Program-made: the position numbers and the translations under genes | Shown: positions 12,578 to 24,453 of the stretch, in pieces | Numbering within the stretch: the first letter of the stretch is position 1 | Layout of the letters: every line of letters starts with the position of its first letter | Source of the DNA: Diprion similis | Taxonomy: Eukaryota > Arthropoda > Insecta > Hymenoptera > Diprionidae | Reading direction: 5' to 3' | Assembly: GCF_021155765.1 (NCBI RefSeq) | Contig: NC_060112.1 | Span: 5,890,001 to 5,954,000 of the forward strand | Length of the DNA: 64,000 nucleotides | Notes under the pieces: model-generated | What the model saw: the letters and a program-made list of their open reading frames with translations, nothing else | Databases searched by the model: none | What the model was told of the DNA's origin: nothing

Positions 12578-13255
12578 AAGAGAGAGAAGGCAGCAATTGG
12601 AGCCGACTCTCTCACTCTAATCGGTGACTTGGCGAGACTCTCTCTTTTTGCGGCCTAAAGGCTTGTATACGTCACTTCCCTACTCTATTTATTATATATG
12701 TAGTATTTAAATCCGTGGTAGTATTGGTTGACTGAATCGACTGAATCATCTTCACTATCCTCTTTGCTTCAACCCTTTCAGTCATATGAGCAGTGCTGCC
12801 AACAACAGATACGCCAAATTGACTAATCTTTTCAAAATTAAACCAATTTATTTACCCGTTGTATAATATATAAAATTATATGTATAATTATATTTCCAAA
12901 ATGATTTCTACAATAATACTTTGTGTTATCAAATCTCAATTTTGATGTCGCTGTTTTATATTAATATAAAGTGAGCAGAATCTGTTTTTTACAGCCAAGT
13001 TGAAAGATGAATTAAACCATAACAGCTGACTTAATTAAATTGCTCTAATATCACGAAAATTTTTGGATACCAAATGAACACCACTTGTCAAATGACATTC
13101 ACTCTAATCCCCTAAATAAATTTAATCATTTATCCAACGATCGATAAAAACAAGGGATGAAATTCAGACTAGAAAATTCTCTTTTGATAATACTAAAGTA
13201 TTTCAACGTCTGCATTAGTATCCCTAGTAATCATAATTCACATTTTATTAATAAA
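12578..13255. other. Spacer between inverted-repeat element and acid phosphatase 3' end
   Basis: AT-rich sequence with no supported coding frame. It should include the 3' UTR of the membrane-anchored acid phosphatase close to 13255. Confidence 0.4.
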
Positions 13256-16200
13256 TTAAATAGGATCTGTTGTCAACTTTAGGTAATAACGGTTACTATC
13301 ACAGTTATTATGCCAGTAGACAAAGCCGATGATTAATAAACCTAGTAATACGACGACAACCAGCAACGATATTGAAATTCCTGAAATAGAAATGTACAGA
13401 GAGTAAGAATTTAGAAATGGAAAGATGCCGTATGAATTGTCAATAAAAAAAAGGGGTACGCCGGGCAGAAGGAACTTCTCAAGCATTTTTATATTGAATT
13501 ATTGTAAATGGAATCTACGACAAAGTGGAATAGATTTATGGATGCTATATTATGGATGCTAATTTATAATTGAAATCATAAAGAAATTGTTCATACGAAA
13601 TTCAATATCCATGTTACAAATGTATATACAGCGATTATTTATCAAAATTATTTACAAAAATTAGGTAAAATCTATTGCATTTACATGCATTTGTTAATTC
13701 TTTATAGATAAATATGTAGACTCATTTACTATCTTGTTCACAATCACGGTGTGTTGAACTTTACATTATGTTTATTATTCAAAACACTGGAAATAGTATA
13801 GTCGTGTCTTATGTTGCCTCAGCAGTTACGATATAAGGGAGTCAAACGTTGAGTCCGCTATAAGAAAGCTGTAGTAACACTGCGCGGTGATATACTACTG
13901 ACACGCAAGTCAAAGTAAGAAAAATAGGGAAATGCAGAAATAAATAGGTATACTGAAGCTGCAATAGGGGCGGAGGGGTCTGGCATTACCAAGAGAAGTG
14001 CTATAAGAAGTTCCTTTCAAAATTTCTCTAATTGGTATGAATGTTGTTAACTTCAAATGAACTAAGGGATTGTAACTAAATAAAACTTAACTTACCAAAT
14101 ATAGATGGCATGGTAATATTGTGCGTGTACTGTTCCCAGCCTAGAAGGCATTCCTTTGCCCAATCTTTTGGTATCATATCTTTCGTTAGATCTACAAATT
14201 TCCCTAATGGACACGCGACCTCGCAGCCTGGCAAGGTTAATATCCTCGGTTCAGCAGACGTATTTTTGTACGAAATCTACAATATTGAAGAGAAATCTGA
14301 GGTGGTAATCATTCTACGAAAGCTTGACTTGCATGCAAAACACAGTATGAATGACCTGAAGAATTATTCATTACAATGCACAAGTAGAATGGATGCCTAC
14401 CGTTACAATATACTCTTTCAGTGAGTTCACTCTTAATTCCACGAGGACAGTCGCTGTATATGGAGGACAGTGTGGCTCAAATAAACCTAATGTCATCAAA
14501 AAGTTTGCCACTGTGGTATCATGGGCGCTGTATATCCATATTTTTCTATTTGGGAATAGTGTATTTTTTGATTTGCTTACTAGGTGATCTACCATTTCAC
14601 CTAATAATCGACCTGCCAGGGATCAGTGATCTTTTTTAATGAAACATCAATTCTCAGGAATTTATTTTACATAGTTAATATACGTTTTGCAGGGATATTT
14701 CTACTTGCCTGACTTCAATCTTTGGAGTATTTTATTATGAGCTTCTACGGTAAAACTAAAATCCGCTAGAGGTCTTAATTTATCTGGATATACAGATTTC
14801 GTCCACTCTGGCAAGGTTCGGTTATACAGAACCTGGAAAAGAATAACTTATTGATTATTCAGCTGAATTGTAATAACAATTACTACATCGACATCTTAGA
14901 AGTAATGGAATTATAGTACGAATATTATTTCTTCGTTAAGGATCTCAAATCACGCTATGGAAAATTTTTGGAGTTTTATCTGCCTGTGGACAAGGATTTC
15001 TGTTACGAATGATTAATATTTAGTAATTTCTTCATTCATCACGAAAAAATATTTTTTAGGGAAAAAACGTTTGACGTGTTAAGCGGGTTCCCTGGTTGAT
15101 TTCAACATTGACATATATATCTCTAAATATAGAATTTCACATATATCAAATGCAAAAAGCGTTTCACAGCCCCATTTGATACGCAATACTGAACAAAAAC
15201 ACTCGTAACACATTTTCATTTGATTCAGAAATAAAGATATGGCATGAATTCTACAAATTTATTATTACGATTTCATAGAACCCATACCATTTCTTTTTTT
15301 CTGTGCCAAATGAAAATTTATCAGTGTTTTTATTCAGAATTGCATATAGAATGGAACTGTTAAGCCCTTTTTTGCATTTGAGACATGTGAACTTCCATAT
15401 TTGGAGACATATACTTCAACTTCGAAATCGACTAGGGCTCCTCCTTAAATGCCAGCAGAAAATCTAGTATTCAAAAGCAAAACTAATTTTTGCAGTCTGT
15501 TATACAGCATGGAGAAAATAAAATATTGGATATCAAATAATTACGATACCTAATTGATCAAGTATTTACAATTACGTATTATGACATTGACACGGTTATC
15601 AATTCATTGGTAAGATATTGAATTACACAAGTGTTGTCTCCGAAGGTTATTGTGCTCTTTTTCATGTGCTTTGCCAACAGTGGTTCATTTGTGTATCATC
15701 ATTCAAGGCCAAGCTGCGATTATGCCAGAAGGCAAAGATACTGAACTCACAGGATGCTAATTGTACTATGACCGACATAAACATTAGTTTTTTTTATTTC
15801 AATGCAAACGTTTGTGCAATAAAGAACACTGATTAGGCTTTTGTACAGAATGATCGACAATCTTCTCTAATGGTAAATTCGAAGCGGTTTTCAATTTACG
15901 TTATTTTCTAATATTTTAAAAAAGATCTTTGTCCCAGATATTGCATTTCACGAATAACCTATGCTCGTGAAAATGAGTAAGAACTGTTCAATTAAGCAAA
16001 GCAATTACTGTATTATCAAGCTAGATTAATAAATCAACAAAAAAAAAGATTAGTAAATATTTCTCTCAAAACGAAGAATTGGTATTCAAGATATGCGATG
16101 ATTAATTACCTCGATAAATAATGTATTAAATATGTCATTAACATCAGTGACAGATTGAACCGAAGTACCAGCTTTTTTGCTCAAATAATCGTACAGCCCT

Positions 16201-17207
16201 TTGTTATCATCATTGATTTTCCTGACCTCAGGGGAGTTGATAACATTTTCCAACTCTTTTTCATACTTTGGGCAGTATTTCTTACTCGCCAGCAGGCTGT
16301 CCTCAAGTTCAGGTATAGTATGGACAGGTATAGGCATCCACTTAAGTTTGTCCCATACTTGGTCTCCTTCAGGTGGATAAAGACCAGCCAAATTAGCCTC
16401 TGCCGACATCAGCGTCCTGTCGACGTCCGTACTTTGTACATGTACATCATAGGGAGTATAATGTTCTGGTAGTAAGTGTGAATAACGCTTTCTAAACCAA
16501 CGACCAAGCTGAAGATGCTGACTTTTTCCAATCTGAAATATTCAAACAATTTGTGTCCGACTTTTGTAGAGTCCGTGGGTTTGAATCATTGAACGAGATT
16601 TAAACCAATGTAGAATTAGGAATTGTGTACTAGATCAATGACCTCTGAAAGAAATAACAAATTTTTCCAACCGTTTCTCATGTAAGCTCTTGTTTACTGT
16701 TTGTATCGCTGGGCCTAACAATAACATTGGCCTTTCGAAATTGTCAAATCACATATACAAAATCTCACAATGTTTCGCTTTCACTAACCAATGACCATTT
16801 CTCCTTGATACCGACTTCATGGTCAATATTAGCCATTGAGTATTTAGAGTATTTATGATCAGGTGATAAGAACACTAAATTCAACAAGGTGGTCAAAACT
16901 GATAGCGTATTAATAGGCTGTTTACTTACATTGGTCAGTTGACCAAAGGGCACAGGCCAAAAGGATTCGTTGCCCCAAGGATCCGTGGGGTACGGCTCGA
17001 CGGGTGTCCGGTCCCCATGTCTGAAGAGCTGAAAAAGTGTGATGGGATAGTTGATACAAAATTAGAAGCCAGGTATCACAACGAAATACTTACAACGTTT
17101 GCGAAGATGATGGTTCCCAGGTCAAGATTTTCGTTGTGGGACGTCGAGGCGCCCAAAACAATGCAGCAAGTGGTCACGAGCACGACGACCGCTTCGACGG
17201 TTCGCAT
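13256..17207 (-). CDS. Membrane-anchored histidine acid phosphatase, 425 aa
   Basis: Coding exons 17094-17207, 16930-17028, 16110-16532, 14709-14832, 14401-14612, 14096-14276 and 13256-13380 join to 426 codons including stop. Seen: a hydrophobic signal peptide (about 1-20), the phosphohistidine motif RHGDRTP (residues 41-47), STDVDRTLMSAEANLAGLYPP, the acid/base motif SAHDTT with His284-Asp285, a CEVACPL cysteine segment, and a C-terminal membrane helix (about 386-407) followed by a short tail. The family hydrolyses phosphate monoesters at acid pH through a histidine intermediate; prostatic and lysosomal acid phosphatases are relatives. The anchored form suggests a lysosomal or cell-surface enzyme. 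Intron 4 uses a GC donor (AG|GCAAGT). Intron 3 (1277 bp) is about 960 bp longer than in the paralog and holds a foldback. The in-frame upstream ATG was not used because the inner Met begins the signal peptide. Confidence 0.93.
15088..15439. mobile_element. Near-loopless palindromic foldback in phosphatase intron 3
   Basis: The 5' half (15088-15260) and 3' half (15270-15439) are diverged reverse complements almost to the centre. Matched words include CAAATGCAAAAA, AAAAACACT, TTTTCATTTG, CAGAAA and the central pair TTTATTATTACGA/ATTTCATAGAA. It lies in intron 3 of the membrane acid phosphatase and is absent from the short intron 3 of the tandem paralog. Transcribed as pre-mRNA it could form one long hairpin. 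Probably a foldback transposon; the family is not recognised. Confidence 0.75.
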
Positions 17208-19175
17208 GTTGCAACGAGTACTCGCGAATAAAAATGAAAATCCGGTATATTTCAAAAGCTGATAAATCACATGTGTGTACCAGAGATGATAAGCTGCTCC
17301 CACCACTCACTTCTGCGGTTTTGCTAATGAACGGCAACGAGGAAATTATTCTTACGCGATGATTACGATGGGCTGGAATTTATATTTTCGGGCACGTTTC
17401 ATCATTTCGTCGCCGAAGAAATGAATACATACTACTTACAGACAGCTAAACAACATTGACATATCCAAATTGTCTAATTGTTTACTGTAAACACGACGAC
17501 CCAACTAGTACAAACGGATTTTAATACTCGATTTAATATTATACTTCCAATTCACCGATTAGATTGTTTACCATGTGATCTAGCTAGTGATTACTAATTT
17601 TATTGATACTTTGCGTGTTACCCAACAGAATTTTGTGTATTTTTTTTTTTTTTTTTTATTTAGAGCTAATGCAACGGCATCTGTCTCGAACGAGAACGAT
17701 GCCAACTCATGTTGTACCGATTAGCGTCCAAAGTAAACGGAATATATTGATAATTGATGCAAGAATTTACTATGCGTCACTTTCACGGGGCGAGTAATAG
17801 TTACCCAAAATAAGCGATTTTCGATTATTTTGTCTCGATTAATCGAGTATGATCGATTATTTTTCAAACTCGATTAATCAGAATCGGTTTTGTTACTTTA
17901 CTCCCATAAATGATATGCAATACAATATCAACTTATGTGATTAAAATATCAATTATCATCATTATCTTACTTACTAAGTATCTATTTGATATAATAAGTA
18001 AAAGATATAGAAAACATTTCCACTTGAAACTGAAAAATATCTTGAATGAAACTATAAATTATTAAAAAACTGATCCGGCATTAAGACTACATACTGAAAT
18101 TGACGAAATTTAGAACTCATATGCACGGTTTCAAAAAAATTCAAAATAATCGATTAATTTTTGCCTGTTCAGTCAAGTCGTGTTCTATTATTATTTGGAC
18201 TCTATTAGCTAGTGACCATGGCTAATTGAGATTCACAGGCTGCTTAACAAAACTGCAGACGCAAGAGTCGCCGTCTCAAGTCCGACGTGGAAATAGACGA
18301 TATCCATCGATGTTTCGACTATTGATATTTTTGATAGGTGTTTTTTAAATTTGATGCATCGATAGTCGATGGAAAATATTGGACTATCGACATTTTAGAG
18401 TCAAAAGTAAAATCAATTTCAGTGCCAACATCTGTCGGTAACTTATCTATACCATTTCCATGTGTAGGATATATAGTATACACGCGGAACATTTTCACAT
18501 CTGACCCTTACCGACCGAGCGAAAACATCCGTTTTCCTTCTATATTAAGAAATTTCGGGATGAAGATACTTATATCCAGAAAATCGTAAGAAAAATGTGT
18601 GGTTTATTGAAACGTGTCGCTATTCCTACATTTCCCGCATATAAGGGTAAAAAAACGTATATTTGATGGACTTTCCGCCAGAGCTAATAGAATGAGGAGT
18701 AAAATGAGCTATAGTGAGACTGTTTTCAATATTGCAATATTGAGGCCGCTGGACGAAAACTAGTGATTACAATAATTTCGTAAATAAAAGATGTTCTCGC
18801 GATCAACTGGGTGATCCTCAAAATTCACGGAAAAAATGAAGGCAATAAAAATATTGTATGTAAGTTTGTAGGTATGCAGTTATCAAATCGTATCGAATTG
18901 AAGAGTACAATCTGAATTTTGGCTGTTCATGCACGTCGTTACGGTCCGGCTGTTCAAAAGCGAATGACGCTGCGCAGCGCTCGCCGCTCGGAAGTAAGTA
19001 TCGATCAGTCGGAGCTGGAAGTGACTAGCAGTGCGTAGCGAAACGCAGAATGCGGTCCCAGTTAGACAGAATTGTTGTAACTTGCAGCGTCAGGTGTAAA
19101 TTTGAATTCTGTAACGACCTCAGTGGGATCCCATCGGAAAATGACCATGTTCAGGCTGATACGCTCAAAACAGCG
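17208..19175. other. Upstream flank of membrane acid phosphatase and spacer
   Basis: The first roughly 570 bp (to about 17780) align with the sequence upstream of the paralogous gene (24454-25640), for example CTCCCACCACTC, CTTACAGACAGCTAA and CAACAGAATTTTGT versus CAATAGAATTTTGT, so the tandem duplication included the upstream region. The rest is AT-rich. A GC-richer patch at about 18935-19090 contains a good donor-like GTAAGTATCG and could be a non-coding first exon, but no partner exon was found. Confidence 0.5.
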
Positions 19176-20223
19176 TAGGGGAAAGGGGGGTAGCCCCGGC
19201 CATATTCAAAATCTATGCTCGCTTTGTCTTTATTTCGATTGTTTCCATTGTCCTGTGTTGTTTCGCGTCCCACCAGTAACGCGCGAACAGTAGAGCTCAC
19301 CTCGGCTTTGTGTCCGGTCGTGAGAACGTAAACACTGATTTCTGTGAAACACGATCACGTTATACTCAAAGTAAAAAAGTGTGCTCCATTGAAAAAACGT
19401 AAGTAATTATATTTTTTACCTGGCCAACATTTATTATAATCATTAAATCTTACATGTAATTTTTGGTTTGGAAAAATTAATATTTATTTTAGTGCTGAAG
19501 CCATAATTCTGCTAAAAATCGAATCGGGTAGCTCCGGCCACCACTTTGGCGGGTAGCTCTGGCCATTTATTCAAAGGCCTATTTCTTATCGAAATTTCAT
19601 AAAAAAAGATTTACTGCAATTACATGTCGTTTGTTTACGTAGGTGAGCGTCAAAATGGCTAAGTTCAAAGGAAGAACTACGAACCGAGGAAATTGGAGTG
19701 GCGAAAATATGAGAAGAGCCATCAAAATCAGCTGATTGAGAAATCAGCAGTTCCGAAAAAAGCAAAAGATCGCGGTGAAAAAAAGGAACGTCACAAAAGG
19801 CAAAGCTGAATCGAAATCGCGTGCCAAAAAAAAAGACACCGAGTGCATAATTTGTGGCGAAACATTTGACGAGGACTGGATCCAATGCCACAAATGTCAA
19901 GACTGGGCTCACGAGGAATGCGTTGATATAAATCCAGGCGATTTATACTACACGTGTGACGTTTGTGTAGCCAAAGAACGATTTCGGAATTAAATATCGC
20001 AGTGGCCGGAGCTACCCGCCACTTTTCTTCGGAGGATGAATTTAAGCCAAAAATTAACATTTTTTTTTTAAGTTGTTGATAATTTACAATTTTTTTTGTT
20101 CGATATTCCGTTGAAATATATCTTTGTTGAAATGTTCATGCAATTCCGATTAATTATTGAACCTTAATTTGCGGCATACACATAGAAATAGAAAACTGGC
20201 CGGGGCTACCCCCCTTTCCCCTA
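19176..20223 (+). mobile_element. Internally deleted pogo-like DNA transposon with TA duplication
   Basis: Element 19178-20221 is flanked by TA at 19176-19177 and 20222-20223. Its ends are perfect inverted repeats of at least 24 bp beginning GGGGAAAGGGGGGTAG. Sub-terminal repeats of the same theme (GGGTAGCTCCGGCCA) occur at about 19526 and 19551 and, inverted, at 20002-20020. TA target duplication is the rule for the Tc1/mariner/pogo superfamily. At about 1.04 kb it is too short for a full transposase, and only the ends of the coding region remain. Confidence 0.9.
19655..19993 (+). pseudogene. Transposase remnant: start of HTH plus C-terminal zinc finger
   Basis: An ATG at 19655 opens 26 codons (KFKGRTTNRGNWSGENMRRA), resembling the start of the psq-type helix-turn-helix of pogo-like transposases, and stops at TGA 19733-19735. 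The same frame then continues as a lysine-rich linker and a PHD/RING-like cysteine-histidine cluster: C-x2-C, W-x2-C-x2-C, W-A-H-x2-C, C-x2-C. That finger is usual at the C-terminus of insect pogo-like proteins. The whole DDE catalytic core is missing, so the copy cannot transpose by itself. One stop codon separates the two parts. Confidence 0.7.
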
Positions 20224-22053
20224 TTGGGGGCTGCGTTAAACTATTTATATTAAATTCACGTTATTCTACCGTCAGTTTCGGAGACTTTGCCAGACTGATT
20301 TTCTAAACAAAATACGGTGCGGGAAGCCTAATTCTATATAAAGCAAATACCATTACCATTACACTCACTTTATTGGACATCCACCCATTTTTCTGGATTC
20401 TCATTACTTTCTTACAGAGGGGATATTTCATAACTCACTATGATAGTCATAGAGCTCATAAACGCGATAAAACATCACGACAATTTCACAGTTTCTATGG
20501 TATTGATAGAGACGGTATTATCGCATTTATTTATTTTTGTGTAACACTGCAGCAATTGTCTAATCCTTCTCGTACTCCCAGATTTGGCTTTTCGATGGAA
20601 ATTTACTATATTATATGATAAGGAATGTTTTGTAGAAAACCTTGAGCTTGCTAGGTTTGTCAATTATTTTTTCATCCTGTGGTAATAATAATATCCTGGT
20701 GTATTATTTGTGTAATTTTTTTTTCAATATCTGAGGTATATTTGATATGAGAACCCCTAATTATAGGCAATTCATGGTACAAGCCCACTCTGAGCAGCTT
20801 CGTTGACCTTCGATCAGCGCGCGGCTGACGCACTAAAATATAAGACGGCCCCTGAGTCTTGATTCTGATTTATTATTCACTCGTCAAAAGAAGATATTTT
20901 TAGGTTCATCTAGATGGCTCTTAGCACGGCTTTCACGTGTGAAAAATAAGTCAGTTAGAATCAGGGGTCTAACACAATCAGGCAAAATCAGAATAAAAAT
21001 GAGCCAATCAACACACACCTTAGAAAAGCTACGCCAATCGTAGGGCTTATTTCTTATTTCCTCTTACTGTGCCACGGACTCAATACTAACTACGCCCATT
21101 TACCTTTACACGTGGTAAAAGGGCGTATAATGACGGATACATCCTTATATCCCTAGGCACGCGATATACTTGTATTCAATATGTTGCCGCTCCCTATGGT
21201 TATTTTAGGGTTTTCTATCCATGCTGGCTTCTCAGCATGTCAACCATTACGAGAATATCCTCGCCTTTGCGAGACCCACTCGAAACGGTCAACTCGTGAC
21301 AACCGTTTTTGGGTTCCACTACTGATTCGCAGACTGCAATTTCCACACCAGTTTCCCGGAGTGTCAATCATTGCGGCGTAACCCCTTGTATCAGGTCCCC
21401 AGGAAGCCAGCACAAAACCCGTAATGTTGAATGTAATTGCTCTTCTTTCATATTTACCAATTCAATTTCATTATGCAAGTTGTCGCTAATCGGCGCGCTG
21501 ATAGCTATACATTGTGAAAATACGACACTATACGTGTATTTACGCATGGATACATTATTATTATTATCCTATAACACTTTACGCCTTGCTCACGCGCCGT
21601 TCGGAGCAATACCAACTTTATACCATCAGACATTCCATTCATCCTCCTCTTTCAGGTAACGGTCTTTATAATAAAGGAATCGAGTAACTGAGCATAATCA
21701 TATTATTTCAATTATTTAATTAATAAAATGACAAACAAAAAGGTTGACAGGGATAACCAAACAAAATAAACCCGATTCCACTTGTGCCGTCAATAACTTT
21801 GACGGTGATAGAGATTCCCGCTAACTTACCTTTACTGGTCTTTACCATTATTGTCGCTTAGTCATACAAGTTTCTTATTATGTTAATAATTTTGCGACTC
21901 CAACCAATCCCGCTTAATTTTGTCCATAATAGGTGGTGCGATACCCAGGGAAAGACACTTTTCAGGTCAGCACCGAGGGCAAATTATTTTGTTTCCTTGT
22001 TTCTAAGGAATTTTGCCATTTAGCATTAAGATGTGCTGATGCTGCAATATCGT
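20224..22053. other. Spacer between pogo element and secreted acid phosphatase
   Basis: No supported gene. The stretch near 21180-21420 is richer in GC and may be an old transposon fragment, but no motif was recognised. The part next to 22053 should be the 3' UTR of the phosphatase. Confidence 0.4.
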
Positions 22054-24453
22054 TTATTGATGTTTGTGATTTGCGCTGTTTAAAAGACATTCCTTTGCCC
22101 AATCTGTTGGGATTGCATCTTCAGTCAATGTTACGAATTTAGTTAATGGACACGCGACCGCACAGCCTGGCAAAGCTAACAGCCTCGGTTCATCGGACGT
22201 ACTTTTGTACGAAATCTAAAATATAGAAAAGAGGAATCAGAGGTTGTAATCATTTTAGAAGAAGGTCAACTTGCAGACAAAACCTGGTATAAGCGACCGG
22301 AAGAATTGATTATTAACACTTATTAGCGCATGGGTCTTTGGTGTCCCCCTCAAATTTTTCACATGAAACAACTGAAAAACCGAGGTAGTTGTAAGAATGA
22401 TGAGGTGATATGGAAAAAAAATATTCCATAAAAAGTATCGCTCGTTACACAAAGTAGAATAGTTCTACAGTAATTCAGAATTTTTACAGATTTGACGGAA
22501 CACGTTGAGCCAATGAAAAAGATTACGGACGCGAGCGACCCATGTGCGGGGTTTGCGTGTCCCAAAAAATAGTGCTAAAATGAAGTATTAAAATGAAACG
22601 AATAAAACGTATTCCTACCGTCACAACATATTTTCCCAATGAGTTCACTCTCAATTCTACGAGGACAGTCGCCGCATACAGAGGAACGTGTGGCTCGAAC
22701 AAATTTAACGTCATTAATAAGTTTGCGACTGTGGTATCGTGAGCGCTGTACATCCATATTTTCCTATTCGGGAATAGCGTATTTTTCGATTTGCTTACTA
22801 AATGATCTACGATTTCACCTAATAATAGCCCTGTCAGAAATCAGTGATTTTTTAAATCAAACATCAATTCTATCAGGGATTCATTTTACATGGTTGATGT
22901 ACATTTCGCAGGGATATTTCTACTTGCCTGACTTCAATCTTTGGAGTATTTTATTGTAAGCTTGTATAGTGAAACTGACATCCGCCAGAGGTTTTAATTT
23001 ATCTGGATATACGGATCTTGTCCACTCCGGCAATATGTAGTTGAAGAGATCCTGAAAAAAAAATAACAAGTCGATAACTCAGCTGATTTGTGATAAGAAT
23101 CACTACATCGACATTTCAGAAGCATTGTAATTTTAACAATTTTTATCTGACAGCAAACTTTTTCTGATAGGTGAAGATAAATCATTGTCTCGGATGTTGC
23201 ATTGCATCAGGAACCTATGCTCGTGAAAGTTAGGGAAAATTGTTTATGAAGCGAAACGCTCACTATATTATAAAGCATAAATGATCAGTCAAATAAAAAA
23301 AAAGATATATTGAAATATTACTCTCCAAACGGAGAATTGGTATCCAAAATATGCATCGATTATTTACCTGAACGAGAAGCGTATCATATATACTGCTAAC
23401 GTCTTTGACAGATTTAACTAAAGTACCAGTTTTTTCGCTCAAATAATCGTACAGCTCTTTGTTATCCTCATTAATTCTTTGGATAGGAGGAGAGTTCAAT
23501 ACATTGTGCAACTCCTTCTCATATTTTGGGCAGTATTTTCTGCTCGCCAGCAGGCTGTCCTCAAATACGGGTGTAGTATGGACAGGTATAGGCATCCAAT
23601 TAAGTTGATCCCAGACTTGATCGTCTTTAGGTGGATAAAGACCAGCCAAAGCAGCCTCTGCGGACATCAGCGCTCTGTCGATGTCCGTACTTCGTACATA
23701 TATATCATTTGGACTATAACGGTCTGGCAGAAAATGCGAGTAACGCTTTCTAAACCAACGACCGAGCTCGAGCTGCCGACATTTTCCAATCTGAAATATT
23801 CAAACAGTTTGCATTCGACTTTAGTCGAATCCATGAGTTTGGCTGTTTGAATTTGATTTAAGCAATTGCAAAATTAGGACTCGTGTACTAGATCACCAAC
23901 CTCTGAAAGAAACAACAAGTTCTTCCAATCGTTTCTTATCCAAGCATTAAATTAGTAAAGTAAGCGTTCCATAACATCGGCAATTCAAAATTAACAATTT
24001 ATATGCAAGTATCAAACCATTCCGGGTTCATTAATCAGTAGCAGCCTCTCCTTGACACCGACTTCATGGTCAATCTCAGCCATTGGTCTTTCAGTGTTTG
24101 TGTAAAAACGGTAAAATCAAAAAGACAGTCAAAATTGATGGTGTATTGATGGGCGCTTTACTCACGTTAGTCAGTTCCCCGAAGGGCACAGGCCAAAAGG
24201 ATTCGTTGCCCCAAGGATCGTTGGGATAGGGGGCGGCGGGTGTCCGGTCTCCATGCCTGAAGAGCTGGATGAGAAGTACGATAGGATAAAAGTTAATATA
24301 GAAAATAGAAGTCAGGTGTCACGGAGAAATACCTACGAGGCTTGCGAAAATCACGGTTCCCAGGTCGAGATTTTCGCTGGAAGTCGGTGAGGTGCCCAAA
24401 ACCATGCAGCAGCAGGTTGTCACGACGGCGACGATCACTTCGGCGGTTAGCAT
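22054..24453 (-). CDS. Secreted histidine acid phosphatase, 378 aa
   Basis: Coding exons 24337-24453, 24166-24264, 23368-23790, 22928-23051, 22619-22830 and 22054-22215 give 379 codons including stop. Exons 2 to 5 have exactly the lengths of the neighbouring paralog (99, 423, 124, 212 nt). Seen: a signal peptide, the active-site motif RHGDRTP (about 42-48), the SAHDTT motif with His285-Asp286, and the CAVACPL cysteine segment. The last exon diverges after DWAKECLL and stops, so there is no membrane helix. Length and soluble form match the venom acid phosphatase (Acph-1-like) group of Hymenoptera, but tissue of expression cannot be told from sequence. Intron 4 again has a GC donor (AG|GCAAGT). 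Intron 3 is only 316 bp. Confidence 0.93.

Noticed and set aside
18935-19090. GC-richer patch with donor-like GTAAGTATCG, possible promoter and first exon
   Set aside because: No downstream exon or open frame could be joined to it; kept only as a remark.
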